Of a stretch of DNA of 17,653 nucleotides, positions 6,441 through 15,193 are shown piece after piece. The stretch is from contig JAIRYY010000329.1 in NCBI GenBank assembly GCA_031267485.1, forward strand, positions 1 to 17,653, written 5' to 3'. The stretch comes from Tannerella sp. (lineage in GTDB: Bacteria > Bacteroidota > Bacteroidia > Bacteroidales > Tannerellaceae). How positions within the stretch are numbered: position 1 is the first letter of the stretch; each line of letters starts with the position of its first letter. Position numbers and translations under genes: made by a program. The notes below the pieces were generated by a model. The model did not search any database. It saw only the letters and a program-made list of their open reading frames with translations, and was not told where the DNA came from.

Positions 6441-7505
6441 ATGGAAATTCAAAACAATAAACAAAGGATGGAGTTTACCGCTCAACAGATTGCTGATTTT
6501 TTAAAGGGAGATGTGGCAGGTGACCCGGCTACAAAGGTCAACGACTTTTCCAGAATAGAAGAGGGATTGCCCGGAACAGTCACATTTCTTGCCAATCCGA
6601 AATATGAACATTTCATATATAAAACGAAAGCAAGCATCGTGCTTGTAAACCGGGATTTCTCTCCCGCTTCGGCAATTGAGCCTACCCTGATAAAAGTGCC
6701 GGATGCATACGCCGCCCTGGCCGCGCTGCTCAATCTGGCCGAACAGGCCAAGCCCCGGAAGAACGGCGCCGACCCCTCCGCTTTCATCGCGGGAACGGCC
6801 TCCGTCGGCGAAAACTGTTACGTCGGCACATTTGCATACATCGGCGAAAAGGCCGTGACGGGAAAAAACTGCATGATATACCCGCACGCGTACATAGGCG
6901 ACCATGTCAGACTCGGCGACAATACAATCGTCTACCCGCACGCTACCATTTACGAGGGATGCGTCGTGGGCGATAACTGCATCATTCACGCCGGCGCCGT
7001 CATCGGCGCGGACGGCTTCGGATTCGCTCCGGAAAACGGGGAATATAAAAAAATAGCCCAGCTCGGGAACGTCGTACTTGAAAATAACGTGGAAGTGGGA
7101 GCGAACACAACGATCGACCGCGCCGTCATGGGATCGACGACGATACGCGAAGGCGTGAAACTTGACAACCTTATCCAGATAGCCCACAATGTGGAGGTTG
7201 GTAAAAACACGGCGATGGCTTCGCAGGTCGGTATTGCCGGATCGACGAAAATAGGAGCCAACTGCATGATTGGAGGCCAGGCCGGAATAAGCGGACACCT
7301 CAGCATCGGCGACAACACGCAGGTAGGCCCCCAGTGCGGAATCATAAGCAACATAGAGGCAAACTCGCGCCTCATGGGTACGCCGTCAATACCGGTACGG
7401 AAATTCATGCGCGCAAGTATCATCCTGGAGAAGCTGCCGGAAATATATCAGATTATTAACCAACTACAGAAAGAAGTGGAAGAATTGAAAAAAAACAAAC
7501 AGTAA
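6441..7505 (+). CDS. lpxD: UDP-3-O-acylglucosamine N-acyltransferase
   Basis: Transfers the second 3-hydroxyacyl chain from acyl-ACP to UDP-3-O-acyl-glucosamine, the third step of lipid A synthesis, on the cytoplasmic side. The N-terminal uridine-binding domain is seen in [17 protein letters not shown] and [18 protein letters not shown]. Residues about 113-305 are left-handed beta-helix hexapeptide repeats. The catalytic His is His249 in [10 protein letters not shown], and GADGFGFA (189-196) is characteristic of LpxD. Residues 328-352 form the closing helix. Length is 354, close to the family norm. The start is uncertain: ATG at 6468 gives MEFTAQQ, the N-terminus I would expect from Bacteroides relatives, while ATG at 6441 adds nine residues. 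The gap to the next gene is 4 bp, so all three lpx genes form one operon. Confidence 0.96.
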   Translation: MEIQNNKQRMEFTAQQIADFLKGDVAGDPATKVNDFSRIEEGLPGTVTFLANPKYEHFIYKTKASIVLVNRDFSPASAIEPTLIKVPDAYAALAALLNLAEQAKPRKNGADPSAFIAGTASVGENCYVGTFAYIGEKAVTGKNCMIYPHAYIGDHVRLGDNTIVYPHATIYEGCVVGDNCIIHAGAVIGADGFGFAPENGEYKKIAQLGNVVLENNVEVGANTTIDRAVMGSTTIREGVKLDNLIQIAHNVEVGKNTAMASQVGIAGSTKIGANCMIGGQAGISGHLSIGDNTQVGPQCGIISNIEANSRLMGTPSIPVRKFMRASIILEKLPEIYQIINQLQKEVEELKKNKQ

Positions 7506-7509
7506 GGAT

Positions 7510-8895
7510 ATGCAAAGACAAACAACATTAGCTTCCGAATTTGCGTTGAAAGGTAAAGGACTTCATACGGGGCTTAATATAAACGTGACATTTAAGCCAG
7601 CTCCTGAAAATCACGGATATAAAATAAAACGTATAGACATTGAAGGACAGCCTGTAATTGACGCGTTGGCCGAAAACGTGACAAACACGCAACGGGGAAC
7701 CGTCCTGTCGAAAGGTGATGTGCATGTAAGCACGGTAGAACATGCGCTTGCCGCCCTCTATGCCTGGGGTATAGACAATTGCCTGCTGGAAGTGGACGCA
7801 CCCGAAATTCCCATCCTTGACGGAAGCGCACGCTATTTTTCCGAAAATATCGAACGGGTGGGAATCGTCGAACAAAACGCTCCGAAAGATTATTATATCG
7901 TACGGCACAAGATTGAGGTCAAAGATGAAAAAACAGGCTCGTCACTCATCATACTCCCCGACGACCGGTTCAGCATCAATGTGCTGATTGAATTTGATTC
8001 TCCCGTACTGTCCAATCAGTATGCCTCGCTGACGAACATCAGCGAATTTCCCGAAAAAATAGCGGCGTCAAGAACATTCGTATTCGTCCGCGAAATAGAA
8101 ATGCTGCTGCAAAATAACCTGATAAAAGGCGGCGACCTGGAGAATGCCATCGTCATCTACGACAAAAAAATGGAACAGGCAGAGATGAACCGTCTCGCCG
8201 ACACGCTGGGGTTGCCGCATGTGAATGTGAAGGAATTTGGCTATGTAAACGACAAGCCCCTCATGTTCCCCAACGAACCGGCCAGGCACAAACTGATAGA
8301 CGTCATAGGCGACCTGGCGCTTATCGGGAAACCGATAAAAGGACACATCATCGCTACGCGCCCCGGACACAAAATCAACAACCAGCTCGCACGCCTGATA
8401 CGTAAGGACGTCAAAGTGAACGACGTACAGGCGCCGATATACAACGCGTCCGAATATCCCGCGATGGACATCAGCCGCATACGCGAACTGCTGCCTCACC
8501 GCTATCCTTTCCTGCTTGTCGACAAGATTATCGAGATAGGGGGAGATTACATCGTCGGCATCAAAAATGTCACGGTAAACGAACCGTTCTTCCAGGGACA
8601 TTTCCCGCAGGAGCCGGTCATGCCCGGAGTGCTGCTCGTGGAAGCGATGGCGCAGACCGGCGGCCTGCTTGTACTCAATTCGGTCGACGAACCGGAACGC
8701 TATTCAACTTATTTCATGAAAATCGACGGAGTGAAATTCCGGCAAAAAGTGGTGCCGGGAGACACGCTCATTTTTCGGCTGCAACTCCTGGCTCCCATGC
8801 GCCGGGGCATATCAACCATGAAAGGATATGTTTTCATCGGGGAAAAAGTTGTCTGCGAAGCCGAATTTATGGCACAAATCATTAAAAACAAATAA
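7510..8895 (+). CDS. Bifunctional LpxC-FabZ: UDP-3-O-acyl-GlcNAc deacetylase / 3-hydroxyacyl-ACP dehydratase
   Basis: A natural fusion of two envelope-lipid enzymes, 461 residues. The N-terminal part (about 1-305) is LpxC, the committed zinc deacetylase of lipid A synthesis: His78 in [11 protein letters not shown], His260 and Asp264 in [12 protein letters not shown] are the metal ligands, Glu77 is the likely general base, and His287 in RPGHKINNQ corresponds to the conserved active-site His. Unlike most LpxC proteins it carries a FabZ dehydratase at about 318-461: [14 protein letters not shown], then [23 protein letters not shown] with catalytic His364 and Glu378. FabZ draws on the same 3-hydroxyacyl-ACP pool used by LpxA and LpxD. 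The fusion is established in Bacteroidetes, so it is lineage-typical rather than new. It lies 4 bp after lpxD and 4 bp before lpxA. Confidence 0.97.
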   Translation: MQRQTTLASEFALKGKGLHTGLNINVTFKPAPENHGYKIKRIDIEGQPVIDALAENVTNTQRGTVLSKGDVHVSTVEHALAALYAWGIDNCLLEVDAPEIPILDGSARYFSENIERVGIVEQNAPKDYYIVRHKIEVKDEKTGSSLIILPDDRFSINVLIEFDSPVLSNQYASLTNISEFPEKIAASRTFVFVREIEMLLQNNLIKGGDLENAIVIYDKKMEQAEMNRLADTLGLPHVNVKEFGYVNDKPLMFPNEPARHKLIDVIGDLALIGKPIKGHIIATRPGHKINNQLARLIRKDVKVNDVQAPIYNASEYPAMDISRIRELLPHRYPFLLVDKIIEIGGDYIVGIKNVTVNEPFFQGHFPQEPVMPGVLLVEAMAQTGGLLVLNSVDEPERYSTYFMKIDGVKFRQKVVPGDTLIFRLQLLAPMRRGISTMKGYVFIGEKVVCEAEFMAQIIKNK

Positions 8896-8899
8896 ACTT

Positions 8900-9682
8900 A
8901 TGCATTCACCATTAGCCGTTATCCACAAGGAAGCAGAGATAGGCAATCATGTTACCATTGAACCTTTTGCCGTAATTGAAAAAAATGTTGTTGTCGGAGA
9001 TAATTGTCACATTTACCCTCATGCCGTCATTTTAGACGGAGCCAGAATAGGATCCGACTGCAGGATCTTCCCGGGCGCCGTTATTGCCGGCATTCCCCAG
9101 GACCTGAAGTTCGTCGGAGAAAATTCCACCGCCGAAATAGGAGACCGTACAACGATACGCGAATGTGTCACCATAAACCGGGGAACGGCGTCAAAAGGGA
9201 AAACCGTAGTGGGCAGCGACTGCCTGATCATGGCTTACGCCCATATTGCCCACGACTGCGTTATCAAAAACAACGTCATCATCGGAAATGCTTCCCAGCT
9301 CGCCGGCGAAGTTGAAATCGACGATTATGCCATCATCAGCGGCGGCTCGCTGTTTCACCAGTTTACGCGCATCTCCAAACACGTGATGATACAGGGCGGG
9401 TCGCGCGTCGGCAAAGATATCCCTCCCTACACGCTGATTGGCCGCGAACCGATCGCATACTGCGGCATTAACATCGTAGGCCTGCACAGACGCGGGTTTA
9501 CCAACAGCCAGGTATTCCTGATTCAGGACATTTACCGCACGCTGTACACGCGCGGCCTCAACAATACGGAAGCGCTCAATGCCATTGAAACGGAGTATGA
9601 ACCCAGTGTGGAACGCGACCTCATCCTCAACTTCATAAAAACATCGAAAAGGGGCATTGTCAGAGGTTCCATCGATGACTGA
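8900..9682 (+). CDS. lpxA: Acyl-ACP--UDP-N-acetylglucosamine O-acyltransferase
   Basis: Catalyses the first step of lipid A synthesis, 3-O-acylation of UDP-GlcNAc. The protein has 260 residues (E. coli 262). Hexapeptide repeats fill about residues 1-185 (IHKEAEIGNHVTIEPFAVIE...), followed by a C-terminal helical domain. Catalytic His118 and its partner His115 lie in AYAHIAHDC (E. coli His125 and His122). GIPQDLKF (64-71) and NRGT (93-96) are typical LpxA motifs. The start ATG at 8900 follows the lpxC/fabZ stop by 4 bp and gives MHSPLAVIHKEAEIG, the standard N-terminus; an upstream in-frame ATG at 8828 would lie within the FabZ coding region. It is the last gene of the lpx operon, followed by a new promoter-like motif. 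Confidence 0.97.
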   Translation: MHSPLAVIHKEAEIGNHVTIEPFAVIEKNVVVGDNCHIYPHAVILDGARIGSDCRIFPGAVIAGIPQDLKFVGENSTAEIGDRTTIRECVTINRGTASKGKTVVGSDCLIMAYAHIAHDCVIKNNVIIGNASQLAGEVEIDDYAIISGGSLFHQFTRISKHVMIQGGSRVGKDIPPYTLIGREPIAYCGINIVGLHRRGFTNSQVFLIQDIYRTLYTRGLNNTEALNAIETEYEPSVERDLILNFIKTSKRGIVRGSIDD

Positions 9683-9701
9683 AAAATTAAACGCATGTTT
9701 C

Positions 9702-9733
9702 TTTCGCAATATCATATTTTATTTACATATTTG
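9702..9733 (+). promoter_or_regulatory. Possible promoter of the PRiA4_ORF3-miaA pair
   Basis: CATATTTG (9726-9733) matches TAnnTTTG except for the first base, and TTTC (9702-9705) stands 20 bp upstream in place of TTTG. The motif lies 19 bp after the lpxA stop and 23 bp before the next ATG, so the leader would be short. Confidence 0.5.
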
Positions 9734-9756
9734 CACCTCATCTTATTAACAGAATT

Positions 9757-10296
9757 ATGGTTTACAGATTTTTAATATTATCCGACGAAGTCGATAACTT
9801 CAAAAGGGAAATACAAATAGGTTCACAGGCGACGTTTCTTGATTTGCACAACGAGATTCTCAAAGCGACCGGATATGAAGAAAAACAGATGTATTCGTTT
9901 TTCATTTGCGGCGAAGACTGGAGCAAACGGACCGAAATCACGCTGATTGAAATGGATACTTCCTCGGAAGAAGATTGTTATGTGATGGAAAACACGCTCC
10001 TCGAAGACCTCCTCGAAGAGGAACACCAGAAACTGCTTTACGTCTTCGACCAGATGACGGAACGCGTCTTTTTCATCGAACTCCGTGAAATCATCACAGG
10101 CAAAGACCTGAAAAAACCCGTATGCACGAAATCCGTCGGAGAACCGCCGAAACAGTTTATTGACTTTAATGTCCTCTCCGACGATGCCGGCATAGACCTG
10201 GGCGAAAACTTCTACGGAGACGACGAATATGACGAGGAAGACCTTAAAGGACTGGACGAGGACACATTCAATGAACTGCAGGACAACCGGTTCTGA
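9757..10296 (+). CDS. pRiA4b ORF-3-like (PRiA4_ORF3) domain protein, unknown function
   Basis: A 179-residue soluble protein resembling the plasmid pRiA4b ORF-3 / IS1096 passenger TnpR-like family (PF07929). It begins with a beta strand MVYRFLILSDEV and FKREIQIGSQATFLDLHNEILKATGY, then YSFFICGEDWSKRTEITL, and a DQMTERVFFIELREI strand, which fit the compact alpha/beta fold of that family. The final 30 or so residues are strongly acidic (DDEYDEEDLKGLDED). There is no signal peptide or membrane segment. Despite the family name, no transposon surrounds it. Its stop codon directly abuts the miaA start, so the two are translated from one message; a link to tRNA modification is a guess from position only. 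The molecular function of the family is not known. Confidence 0.75.
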   Translation: MVYRFLILSDEVDNFKREIQIGSQATFLDLHNEILKATGYEEKQMYSFFICGEDWSKRTEITLIEMDTSSEEDCYVMENTLLEDLLEEEHQKLLYVFDQMTERVFFIELREIITGKDLKKPVCTKSVGEPPKQFIDFNVLSDDAGIDLGENFYGDDEYDEEDLKGLDEDTFNELQDNRF

Positions 10297-11205
10297 ATGA
10301 AAATACTGTTCGTCTTACTCGGACCGACGGGTGTCGGAAAAACCGATTTAAGCATCCATATCGCCCGCCATATCGGAAGTCCCGTCATATCGGCGGATTC
10401 ACGCCAGATATACCGGGAACTGCCTATCGGCGTCGCCGCCCCTTCAAAAGAACAGTTAAGCCTCGTCAAACACTATTTCGTCGCAACGCACTCGTTACCG
10501 GACTATTACAGCGCAAGCATTTTCGAGGAGGAAGCAATTTCGCTGATTGACAGACTGCACGAATCGCAACCTTTTTTACTCCTTTGCGGCGGCTCCATGA
10601 TGTATATCGATGCGGTCTGCAAAGGCATCGACGAAATGCCGACCGTAACGCCGGACATCCGCAATGCGCTGTGGGAACAGTTCGAAAGAGAGGGACTCGC
10701 TCCCATACTCGAAGAGCTGAAGAATACAGACCCCGCGCACTATGACGGAGTCGACCGGATGAATCACCGGCGCGTCATTCATGCCGTCGAGATATGCCGC
10801 ATGACAGGAAAACCGTACTCATCCTTCAAAACCGGAAAAATAAAGGAACGCCCGTTCAAAATATATAAAATAGGCCTCATGCGGGAACGCCCGGAACTGT
10901 TCGGACGCATCAACAAACGCGTGGATGAGATGATTGGCGCCGGTCTGGAGGAAGAAGCACGGCGCGTTTATCCCATGCGAAACCTTAATTCGCTCAATAC
11001 CGTGGGATACAAAGAGTTATTTGCGCATTTCGACGGCGCGCTTACCTTTGACGAAGCCGTGGAAAAAATAAAACGCAACACGCGCATATACGCCCGCAAG
11101 CAAATGACCTGGCTCCGGCGGGATACCGAAATAATGTGGTTCAATCCTGATAATAAGGATGGTATTATATCATACATAGATGAAATATGTAAGGTCGCAT
11201 TGTAA
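10297..11205 (+). CDS. miaA: tRNA dimethylallyltransferase
   Basis: Adds a dimethylallyl group from DMAPP to N6 of adenosine-37 in tRNAs that read codons starting with U. The P-loop GPTGVGKT (residues 9-16) is followed by SADSRQIYRELPIG, which corresponds to the conserved DSxQVYRxMdIGTAKP-like region. GGSMMYIDAVCKG matches the family's GGTxLYxxALxxG motif. HRRVIHAVEICRMTGKP and TVGYKEL are also family signatures, and the RNTRIYARKQMTWLRRD segment near the C-terminus is the RxxAKRQxTWFR-like tRNA-binding motif. The length of 302 is normal. The ATG follows the previous stop codon immediately (TGAATG), suggesting translational coupling. Bacteroidetes often carry two MiaA paralogs; this window cannot say which one this is. 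Confidence 0.95.
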   Translation: MKILFVLLGPTGVGKTDLSIHIARHIGSPVISADSRQIYRELPIGVAAPSKEQLSLVKHYFVATHSLPDYYSASIFEEEAISLIDRLHESQPFLLLCGGSMMYIDAVCKGIDEMPTVTPDIRNALWEQFEREGLAPILEELKNTDPAHYDGVDRMNHRRVIHAVEICRMTGKPYSSFKTGKIKERPFKIYKIGLMRERPELFGRINKRVDEMIGAGLEEEARRVYPMRNLNSLNTVGYKELFAHFDGALTFDEAVEKIKRNTRIYARKQMTWLRRDTEIMWFNPDNKDGIISYIDEICKVAL

Positions 11206-11243
11206 TTTATGTTTTTTTAATACACCAGTTTGCATTTTTTCCC

Positions 11244-11251
11244 TATCTTTA
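11244..11251 (+). promoter_or_regulatory. Weak -7-like element for the TPR/PD40 gene
   Basis: TATCTTTA differs from TAnnTTTG only at the last base and lies 43 bp before the ATG. The spacing to any upstream TTTG is wrong (11 bp), so only half of a promoter is seen. The 89-bp gap after miaA contains nothing else recognisable and no hairpin terminator. Confidence 0.35.
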
Positions 11252-11294
11252 CAAAGAAAAATACAGACAGTAATTTATTGGATGCACACATATT

Positions 11295-12731
11295 ATGATA
11301 CAAAGGCTTGCTAAAATATTTTTTACCTTTTTATTTGTGTTGGCCGGTTTTTCCGGACACGCACAAAGCCTTGATCAGGCGAAGATTCTGTACAACGAGG
11401 GCAATTATGGAGAAGCAAAACCCGTATTCGGGAAGCTTGTCCGGCAATCGCCCAACAATTCCTCATACAATCAATGGTATGGAGTATGCTGCTATGAAAC
11501 GGGAGATTGGGAAAATGCGGAGAAACACCTGCTCGTGGCCAATAAGCGCAAGGTGATGGATTCTTACCGTTATCTTGCCCGGCTCTACATGGATATGTAC
11601 CGCTTTGACAGGGCAATCGAAATGTGGGAAGGATTCATCGACCTGCAGAAAAAGAAAAAGGATGATGTCACGGAATCGGAGGCGAAACTGGAACAGGCGC
11701 GCAACCTGTATCGCATGCAGGAAAAAACGGAAGACGTGCAGGTCGTCGACAGCATGATTATAAGCAAGGAGGCGTTTCTCAATGCATACAGCCTCAGCGG
11801 GGAGAGCGGCAGCCTCGCATATTACAACGAATTTTTCGATGTCCCGCAACCTGTTTCATCGGTCGTTTATCAGAATCAGAAAGGGGATAAAATCTATTAC
11901 GCACGCCCGTCGGAATATGGCGCTTACGCCCTTTATTCCCAAAACAAACTGCTGGATGCCTGGGGAGACGAGAAAATGCTCCTGACGGACAATCCGGCGG
12001 ACAACAACTATCCTTTCGTACTGTCCGACGGCATTACGATGTATTTTTCGTCAAAAGGCAACGGGTCTATCGGCGGTTACGACCTCTTTGTCACACGCTA
12101 CAACACGAACACGAATGCATACCTGGCCCCCGAACAGATGGGCATGCCGTTCAATTCTCCGGCCAACGATTACATGATGGTGATTGACGAAACGAAAGGC
12201 CTGGGATGGTTCGTTTCCGACCGGAACCAGCCGGAAGATACAGTCTGCATCTACCTTTTCATCCCCGACCCGTCGCGCAGGCGCATCGAAAATATGGAAG
12301 AGCCGGACGTGCTGATCAGGCGCGCCTCGCTGGCATCTATCAAAGACACATGGAGGGAGGGCGCCGATTATACGGATTTAATAAAACTCGCACACCAGGA
12401 CCTGACGGCAAAAGAAAAAAAGGCGGAACGCGATTTCATTTTCGTGATAAACGACAAAACGGCGTATTATACGCTGGATGAAATAAAAAGTCACGAGGCG
12501 AAGGAGTTCTATGCGGAAGTAATCGCCCTGAACAAACAAATCGAATCGTTAAACGTTAGACTGGACGGGATACGCAATTCCTATTCCAAAAGCAACGCAT
12601 CCGCGCGCGAGCAGTTGAAGCCGACCATATTGCAGGCGGAAAACCAGCTTTACGACTTGATGGAGAAAGCCGAAATACGGGAGAAGAAAGCGCGGAACGC
12701 GGAAAACAACCGGATAGGTTTTACGTACTGA
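11295..12731 (+). CDS. Secreted TPR and PD40 (WD40-like) repeat protein
   Basis: A 478-residue exported protein. Residues 1-24 form a signal peptide ending GFSGHAQ. TPR-like helices follow at about 25-145 (YNEGNYGEAKPVFGKLVRQSPNN, CCYETGDWENAEKHLLVANKR, YMDMYRFDRAIEMWEGFI). A PD40-type beta region spans about 165-325, with the signature DGITMYFSSKGNGSIGGYDL at 245-264 and a second strand set around NSPANDYMM and WFVSDR. The tail (about 410-470) is charged and likely coiled coil. The same TPR plus PD40 order begins PorE-type OmpA-family proteins of Bacteroidetes, but no OmpA domain is present here. It sits 20 bp before the NfeD-FloA pair and is probably co-transcribed, suggesting an envelope role connected with those proteins. 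Domain calls are sound; function is unknown. Confidence 0.75.
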   Translation: MIQRLAKIFFTFLFVLAGFSGHAQSLDQAKILYNEGNYGEAKPVFGKLVRQSPNNSSYNQWYGVCCYETGDWENAEKHLLVANKRKVMDSYRYLARLYMDMYRFDRAIEMWEGFIDLQKKKKDDVTESEAKLEQARNLYRMQEKTEDVQVVDSMIISKEAFLNAYSLSGESGSLAYYNEFFDVPQPVSSVVYQNQKGDKIYYARPSEYGAYALYSQNKLLDAWGDEKMLLTDNPADNNYPFVLSDGITMYFSSKGNGSIGGYDLFVTRYNTNTNAYLAPEQMGMPFNSPANDYMMVIDETKGLGWFVSDRNQPEDTVCIYLFIPDPSRRRIENMEEPDVLIRRASLASIKDTWREGADYTDLIKLAHQDLTAKEKKAERDFIFVINDKTAYYTLDEIKSHEAKEFYAEVIALNKQIESLNVRLDGIRNSYSKSNASAREQLKPTILQAENQLYDLMEKAEIREKKARNAENNRIGFTY

Positions 12732-12751
12732 CAATATAAAATATTTAGCTT

Positions 12752-13234
12752 ATGGCAACAGATATCATTATTATCATTTTTCTGATGGTGGCCGCCATAT
12801 TTCTGATTCTGGCAGAGATCTTCCTGCTGCCGGGTATAACGATTGCGGGTATCGGCGGCGCACTGTTCGCTGTCGGAGGAATAATCTTCGCCTACTCCGT
12901 AAACCCGATGACCGGGAACATCACCGTCATGTCCTCCGTCCTTGTTTTCGGAGGCATTTTCATCTGGCTACTGCGGCGGGATTCTTTCAGCCGTGTATCC
13001 CTGAAAGCGAATATTGACTCGACCGTATCGTCGCCAAAGGACGAAAACCTGCATGTGGGCGACAGCGGCGTCACGCTGTCACGCCTCGCACCCGTCGGCA
13101 GAGCGCGTTTTAACCATATTACCGTCGAAGCCAGATCGGTCAATGGATTTATTGATGAAAACACGCCGGTCGTCATAACCGGCATCGACGGATTCAGTGT
13201 GACAGTTGAAAACATTAACAATATTAATACTTAA
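12752..13234 (+). CDS. NfeD-like membrane protein
   Basis: A 160-residue short NfeD protein. Three transmembrane segments lie at about residues 5-24, 28-49 and 57-75, followed by a cytosolic OB-fold-like domain (about 100-155) with [20 protein letters not shown], then [20 protein letters not shown]. This strand pattern, with G.A.t.L.P.G.a...g..v.v.s.g.fi..G..V.V in relatives, is the NfeD signature. The serine-protease domain of long NfeD proteins is absent. Short NfeD proteins are typically encoded beside flotillin-like SPFH-type proteins and interact with them; here floA begins 4 bp after the stop. An upstream TTG-started extension of floA would overlap this gene and is not favoured. Confidence 0.9.
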   Translation: MATDIIIIIFLMVAAIFLILAEIFLLPGITIAGIGGALFAVGGIIFAYSVNPMTGNITVMSSVLVFGGIFIWLLRRDSFSRVSLKANIDSTVSSPKDENLHVGDSGVTLSRLAPVGRARFNHITVEARSVNGFIDENTPVVITGIDGFSVTVENINNINT

Positions 13235-13238
13235 AATT

Positions 13239-14225
13239 ATGGATCTATTATTTCTTGTCACAATCGCCATAGCGTTCATTCTGCTATGCATCTTCTTTTA
13301 TTATGTGCCGTTCCTGATGTGGATATCGGCAAAAGTCTCCGGCGTGAACATTTCGCTCATCCAGCTGTTCCTGATGCGCATACGTAAAGTCCCGCCGGGC
13401 ATCATCACACGCGCGATGATTGAAGCGCACAAGGCGGGACTGAAAACGCTGACCCGCGACGAACTGGAAGCGCACTATCTCGCCGGAGGACATGTCGAAA
13501 GAGTTGTTCACGCGCTCGTTTCGGCATCGAAAGCGAACATTGACCTCTCGTTTCAGATGGCAACGGCGATAGACCTGGCCGGACGCGATGTGTTTCAGGC
13601 CGTACAGATGTCTGTTAATCCGAAAGTCATCGACACGCCGCCGGTCGCCGCCGTCGCAAAGGACGGGATTCAGCTGATCGCCAAAGCGCGCGTCACCGTA
13701 CGCGCCAACATCAAACAGTTGGTCGGAGGTGCGGGCGAAGAAACGATCCTCGCCCGCGTGGGTGAAGGCATCGTGTCGTCCATCGGCTCGTCGGAAAGCC
13801 ACAAAAGCGTGCTGGAAAACCCGGATTCCATATCCAAACTCGTGCTGCGTAAAGGACTTGATGCCGGCACCGCCTTCGAAATCCTGTCCATTGATATTGC
13901 CGACATTGACATAGGCAAGAATATCGGAGCCGTGCTGCAAATGGATCAGGCGCAGGCGGATAAAAACATTGCACAGGCAAAAGCGGAGGAACGCCGCGCC
14001 ATGGCCGTTGCTACCGAACAGGAAATGAAAGCGAAGGCGCAGGAAGCGCGCGCAAAAGTGATCGAGGCGGAGGCCGAAATACCGAAAGCGATGGCCGAAG
14101 CTTTCCGCAGCGGGAATCTTGGCATAATGGACTATTACCGCATGAAAAACATCGAAGCCGACACGTCCATGCGCGATGCGATTTCAAAACCGTCCGCGCC
14201 CTCGAACAAACCGATAAATGGATGA
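13239..14225 (+). CDS. floA: Flotillin-like protein FloA
   Basis: Membrane scaffold of functional membrane microdomains, 328 residues. A hydrophobic hairpin or anchor at about residues 2-30 ([21 protein letters not shown]) is followed by the conserved FloA/YqfA core: [18 protein letters not shown], then [20 protein letters not shown] and [34 protein letters not shown] and [13 protein letters not shown] continue the family pattern, and Gln/Ala/Glu-rich helices at about 235-295 ([20 protein letters not shown]) form the C-terminal coiled coil. The ATG at 13239, 4 bp after nfeD, gives the expected N-terminus; a TTG at 13206 in the same frame would overlap nfeD and is rejected. A hairpin terminator follows 17 bp downstream. 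Confidence 0.95.
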   Translation: MDLLFLVTIAIAFILLCIFFYYVPFLMWISAKVSGVNISLIQLFLMRIRKVPPGIITRAMIEAHKAGLKTLTRDELEAHYLAGGHVERVVHALVSASKANIDLSFQMATAIDLAGRDVFQAVQMSVNPKVIDTPPVAAVAKDGIQLIAKARVTVRANIKQLVGGAGEETILARVGEGIVSSIGSSESHKSVLENPDSISKLVLRKGLDAGTAFEILSIDIADIDIGKNIGAVLQMDQAQADKNIAQAKAEERRAMAVATEQEMKAKAQEARAKVIEAEAEIPKAMAEAFRSGNLGIMDYYRMKNIEADTSMRDAISKPSAPSNKPING

Positions 14226-14241
14226 CTGTAAGACAATCATA

Positions 14242-14285
14242 CGGAACTGTCTGAAAAATGACCTTTTCGGACAGTTTCCGTTTTT
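14242..14285 (+). terminator. Rho-independent-type terminator after floA
   Basis: CGGAACTGTCTGAAAA (14242-14257) pairs with TTTTCGGACAGTTTCCG (14264-14280), giving a long stem with one bulged base and one G-T pair around a 6-nt loop. It is followed by TTTTT at 14281-14285. It separates floA from the nucleoside phosphorylase gene. No promoter is evident between it and the ATG at 14298, so partial read-through is possible. Confidence 0.75.
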
Positions 14286-14297
14286 CACGCACGGATC

Positions 14298-15167
14298 ATG
14301 AAACATATTGCAGATTCGGAACTCATTATAAACGGCGACGGCAGTGTATTTCACCTTCATTTAAAGCCGGAACAGCTTGCCGGGCGTATCGTGCTTTGCG
14401 GCGATCCGGAACGTGTATCCATGATTGCCGGCTATTTCGATACGACGGAATGTGAAGTGTCAAACCGCGAGTTTCACACAGTCACGGGAACATACGGGGA
14501 AAAACGCATCTCCGCCGTATCGCACGGCATCGGATGCGACAATATGGATATTGTCGTCAATGAACTCGACGCGCTGGCCAATATTGATTTCGAAACCCGT
14601 ACCGTCCGCCCCGTATTCCGCCGGCTCACAATGGTGCGCATCGGCACATCGGGAGGCCTGCAGCCGTTCACGCCCGCAGGAACATACGTGGCAGCCGACC
14701 GGTCAATCGGATTTGACGGCGTCGTCTATTTTTACCGGGACAGTGAAAAAGTCCGCGACACGATTCTGGAGGATGAACTCGTACGCCAGCTCGCATGGGA
14801 CATACCCGGCATACGTCCGTATGCCGTTTCCTCGGACGAGTCACTGACGGAACAGATCGCAAAGGACGACATCATCCGCGGAATAACGATTGCCGCCAAC
14901 GGATTTTACGGTCCGCAGGGACGCGAACTGCGCCTCCCGCTTGCGAACAAGGAGTTGAACCGCAAAATCAGGGCGTTTAATTTCAAAAACCGGCGCATAA
15001 CAAACTTTGAAATGGAGAGCTCGGCCCTGGCCGGTCTGGCCGCAATGATGGGACACCGCGCCACAACCGTATGCTGCATCATCGCCGGACGCATTGACAA
15101 AAACGTGAACACAGACTACAAACGCTGCCTCCCCGCCCTCATCGAAAAAGTACTGGACAGAATCTGA
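14298..15167 (+). CDS. Nucleoside phosphorylase, uridine-phosphorylase-like
   Basis: A 289-residue member of the PNP/UDP family (PF01048) that splits nucleosides with phosphate to free base and ribose-1-phosphate. The phosphate site GDPERV is at residues 35-40, RIGTSGGLQP at 114-123, and the ribose/base motif NFEMESSAL at 236-244 is the uridine-phosphorylase-type form of (F)EME(S/T). NGFYGPQGRE (201-210) lies in the substrate-specificity region. About 30 residues longer than E. coli Udp, as is common in Bacteroidetes relatives. Uridine is the most likely substrate, which would link it to cytidine deaminase earlier in the window, but purine or other substrates cannot be excluded. It follows a terminator by 12 bp and precedes the sigma factor gene by 26 bp. 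Confidence 0.9.
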   Translation: MKHIADSELIINGDGSVFHLHLKPEQLAGRIVLCGDPERVSMIAGYFDTTECEVSNREFHTVTGTYGEKRISAVSHGIGCDNMDIVVNELDALANIDFETRTVRPVFRRLTMVRIGTSGGLQPFTPAGTYVAADRSIGFDGVVYFYRDSEKVRDTILEDELVRQLAWDIPGIRPYAVSSDESLTEQIAKDDIIRGITIAANGFYGPQGRELRLPLANKELNRKIRAFNFKNRRITNFEMESSALAGLAAMMGHRATTVCCIIAGRIDKNVNTDYKRCLPALIEKVLDRI

Positions 15168-15193
15168 AGTAAACCGGTCAGTGAAAAACGCAC

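Noticed and set aside
8068..8601. Long minus-strand open frame inside lpxC/fabZ
   Set aside because: The plus strand encodes intact LpxC and FabZ catalytic motifs here; the antisense frame has low-complexity, unrecognisable content and is a shadow.
9757..10296. Insertion sequence remnant suggested by the IS1096-passenger-like family name
   Set aside because: No transposase, terminal inverted repeats or target duplication flank the gene, and it is tightly coupled to miaA.
13206..13238. TTG-initiated extension of floA overlapping nfeD
   Set aside because: ATG at 13239 gives the hydrophobic anchor at the very N-terminus as in other FloA proteins, and the overlap with nfeD is unnecessary.
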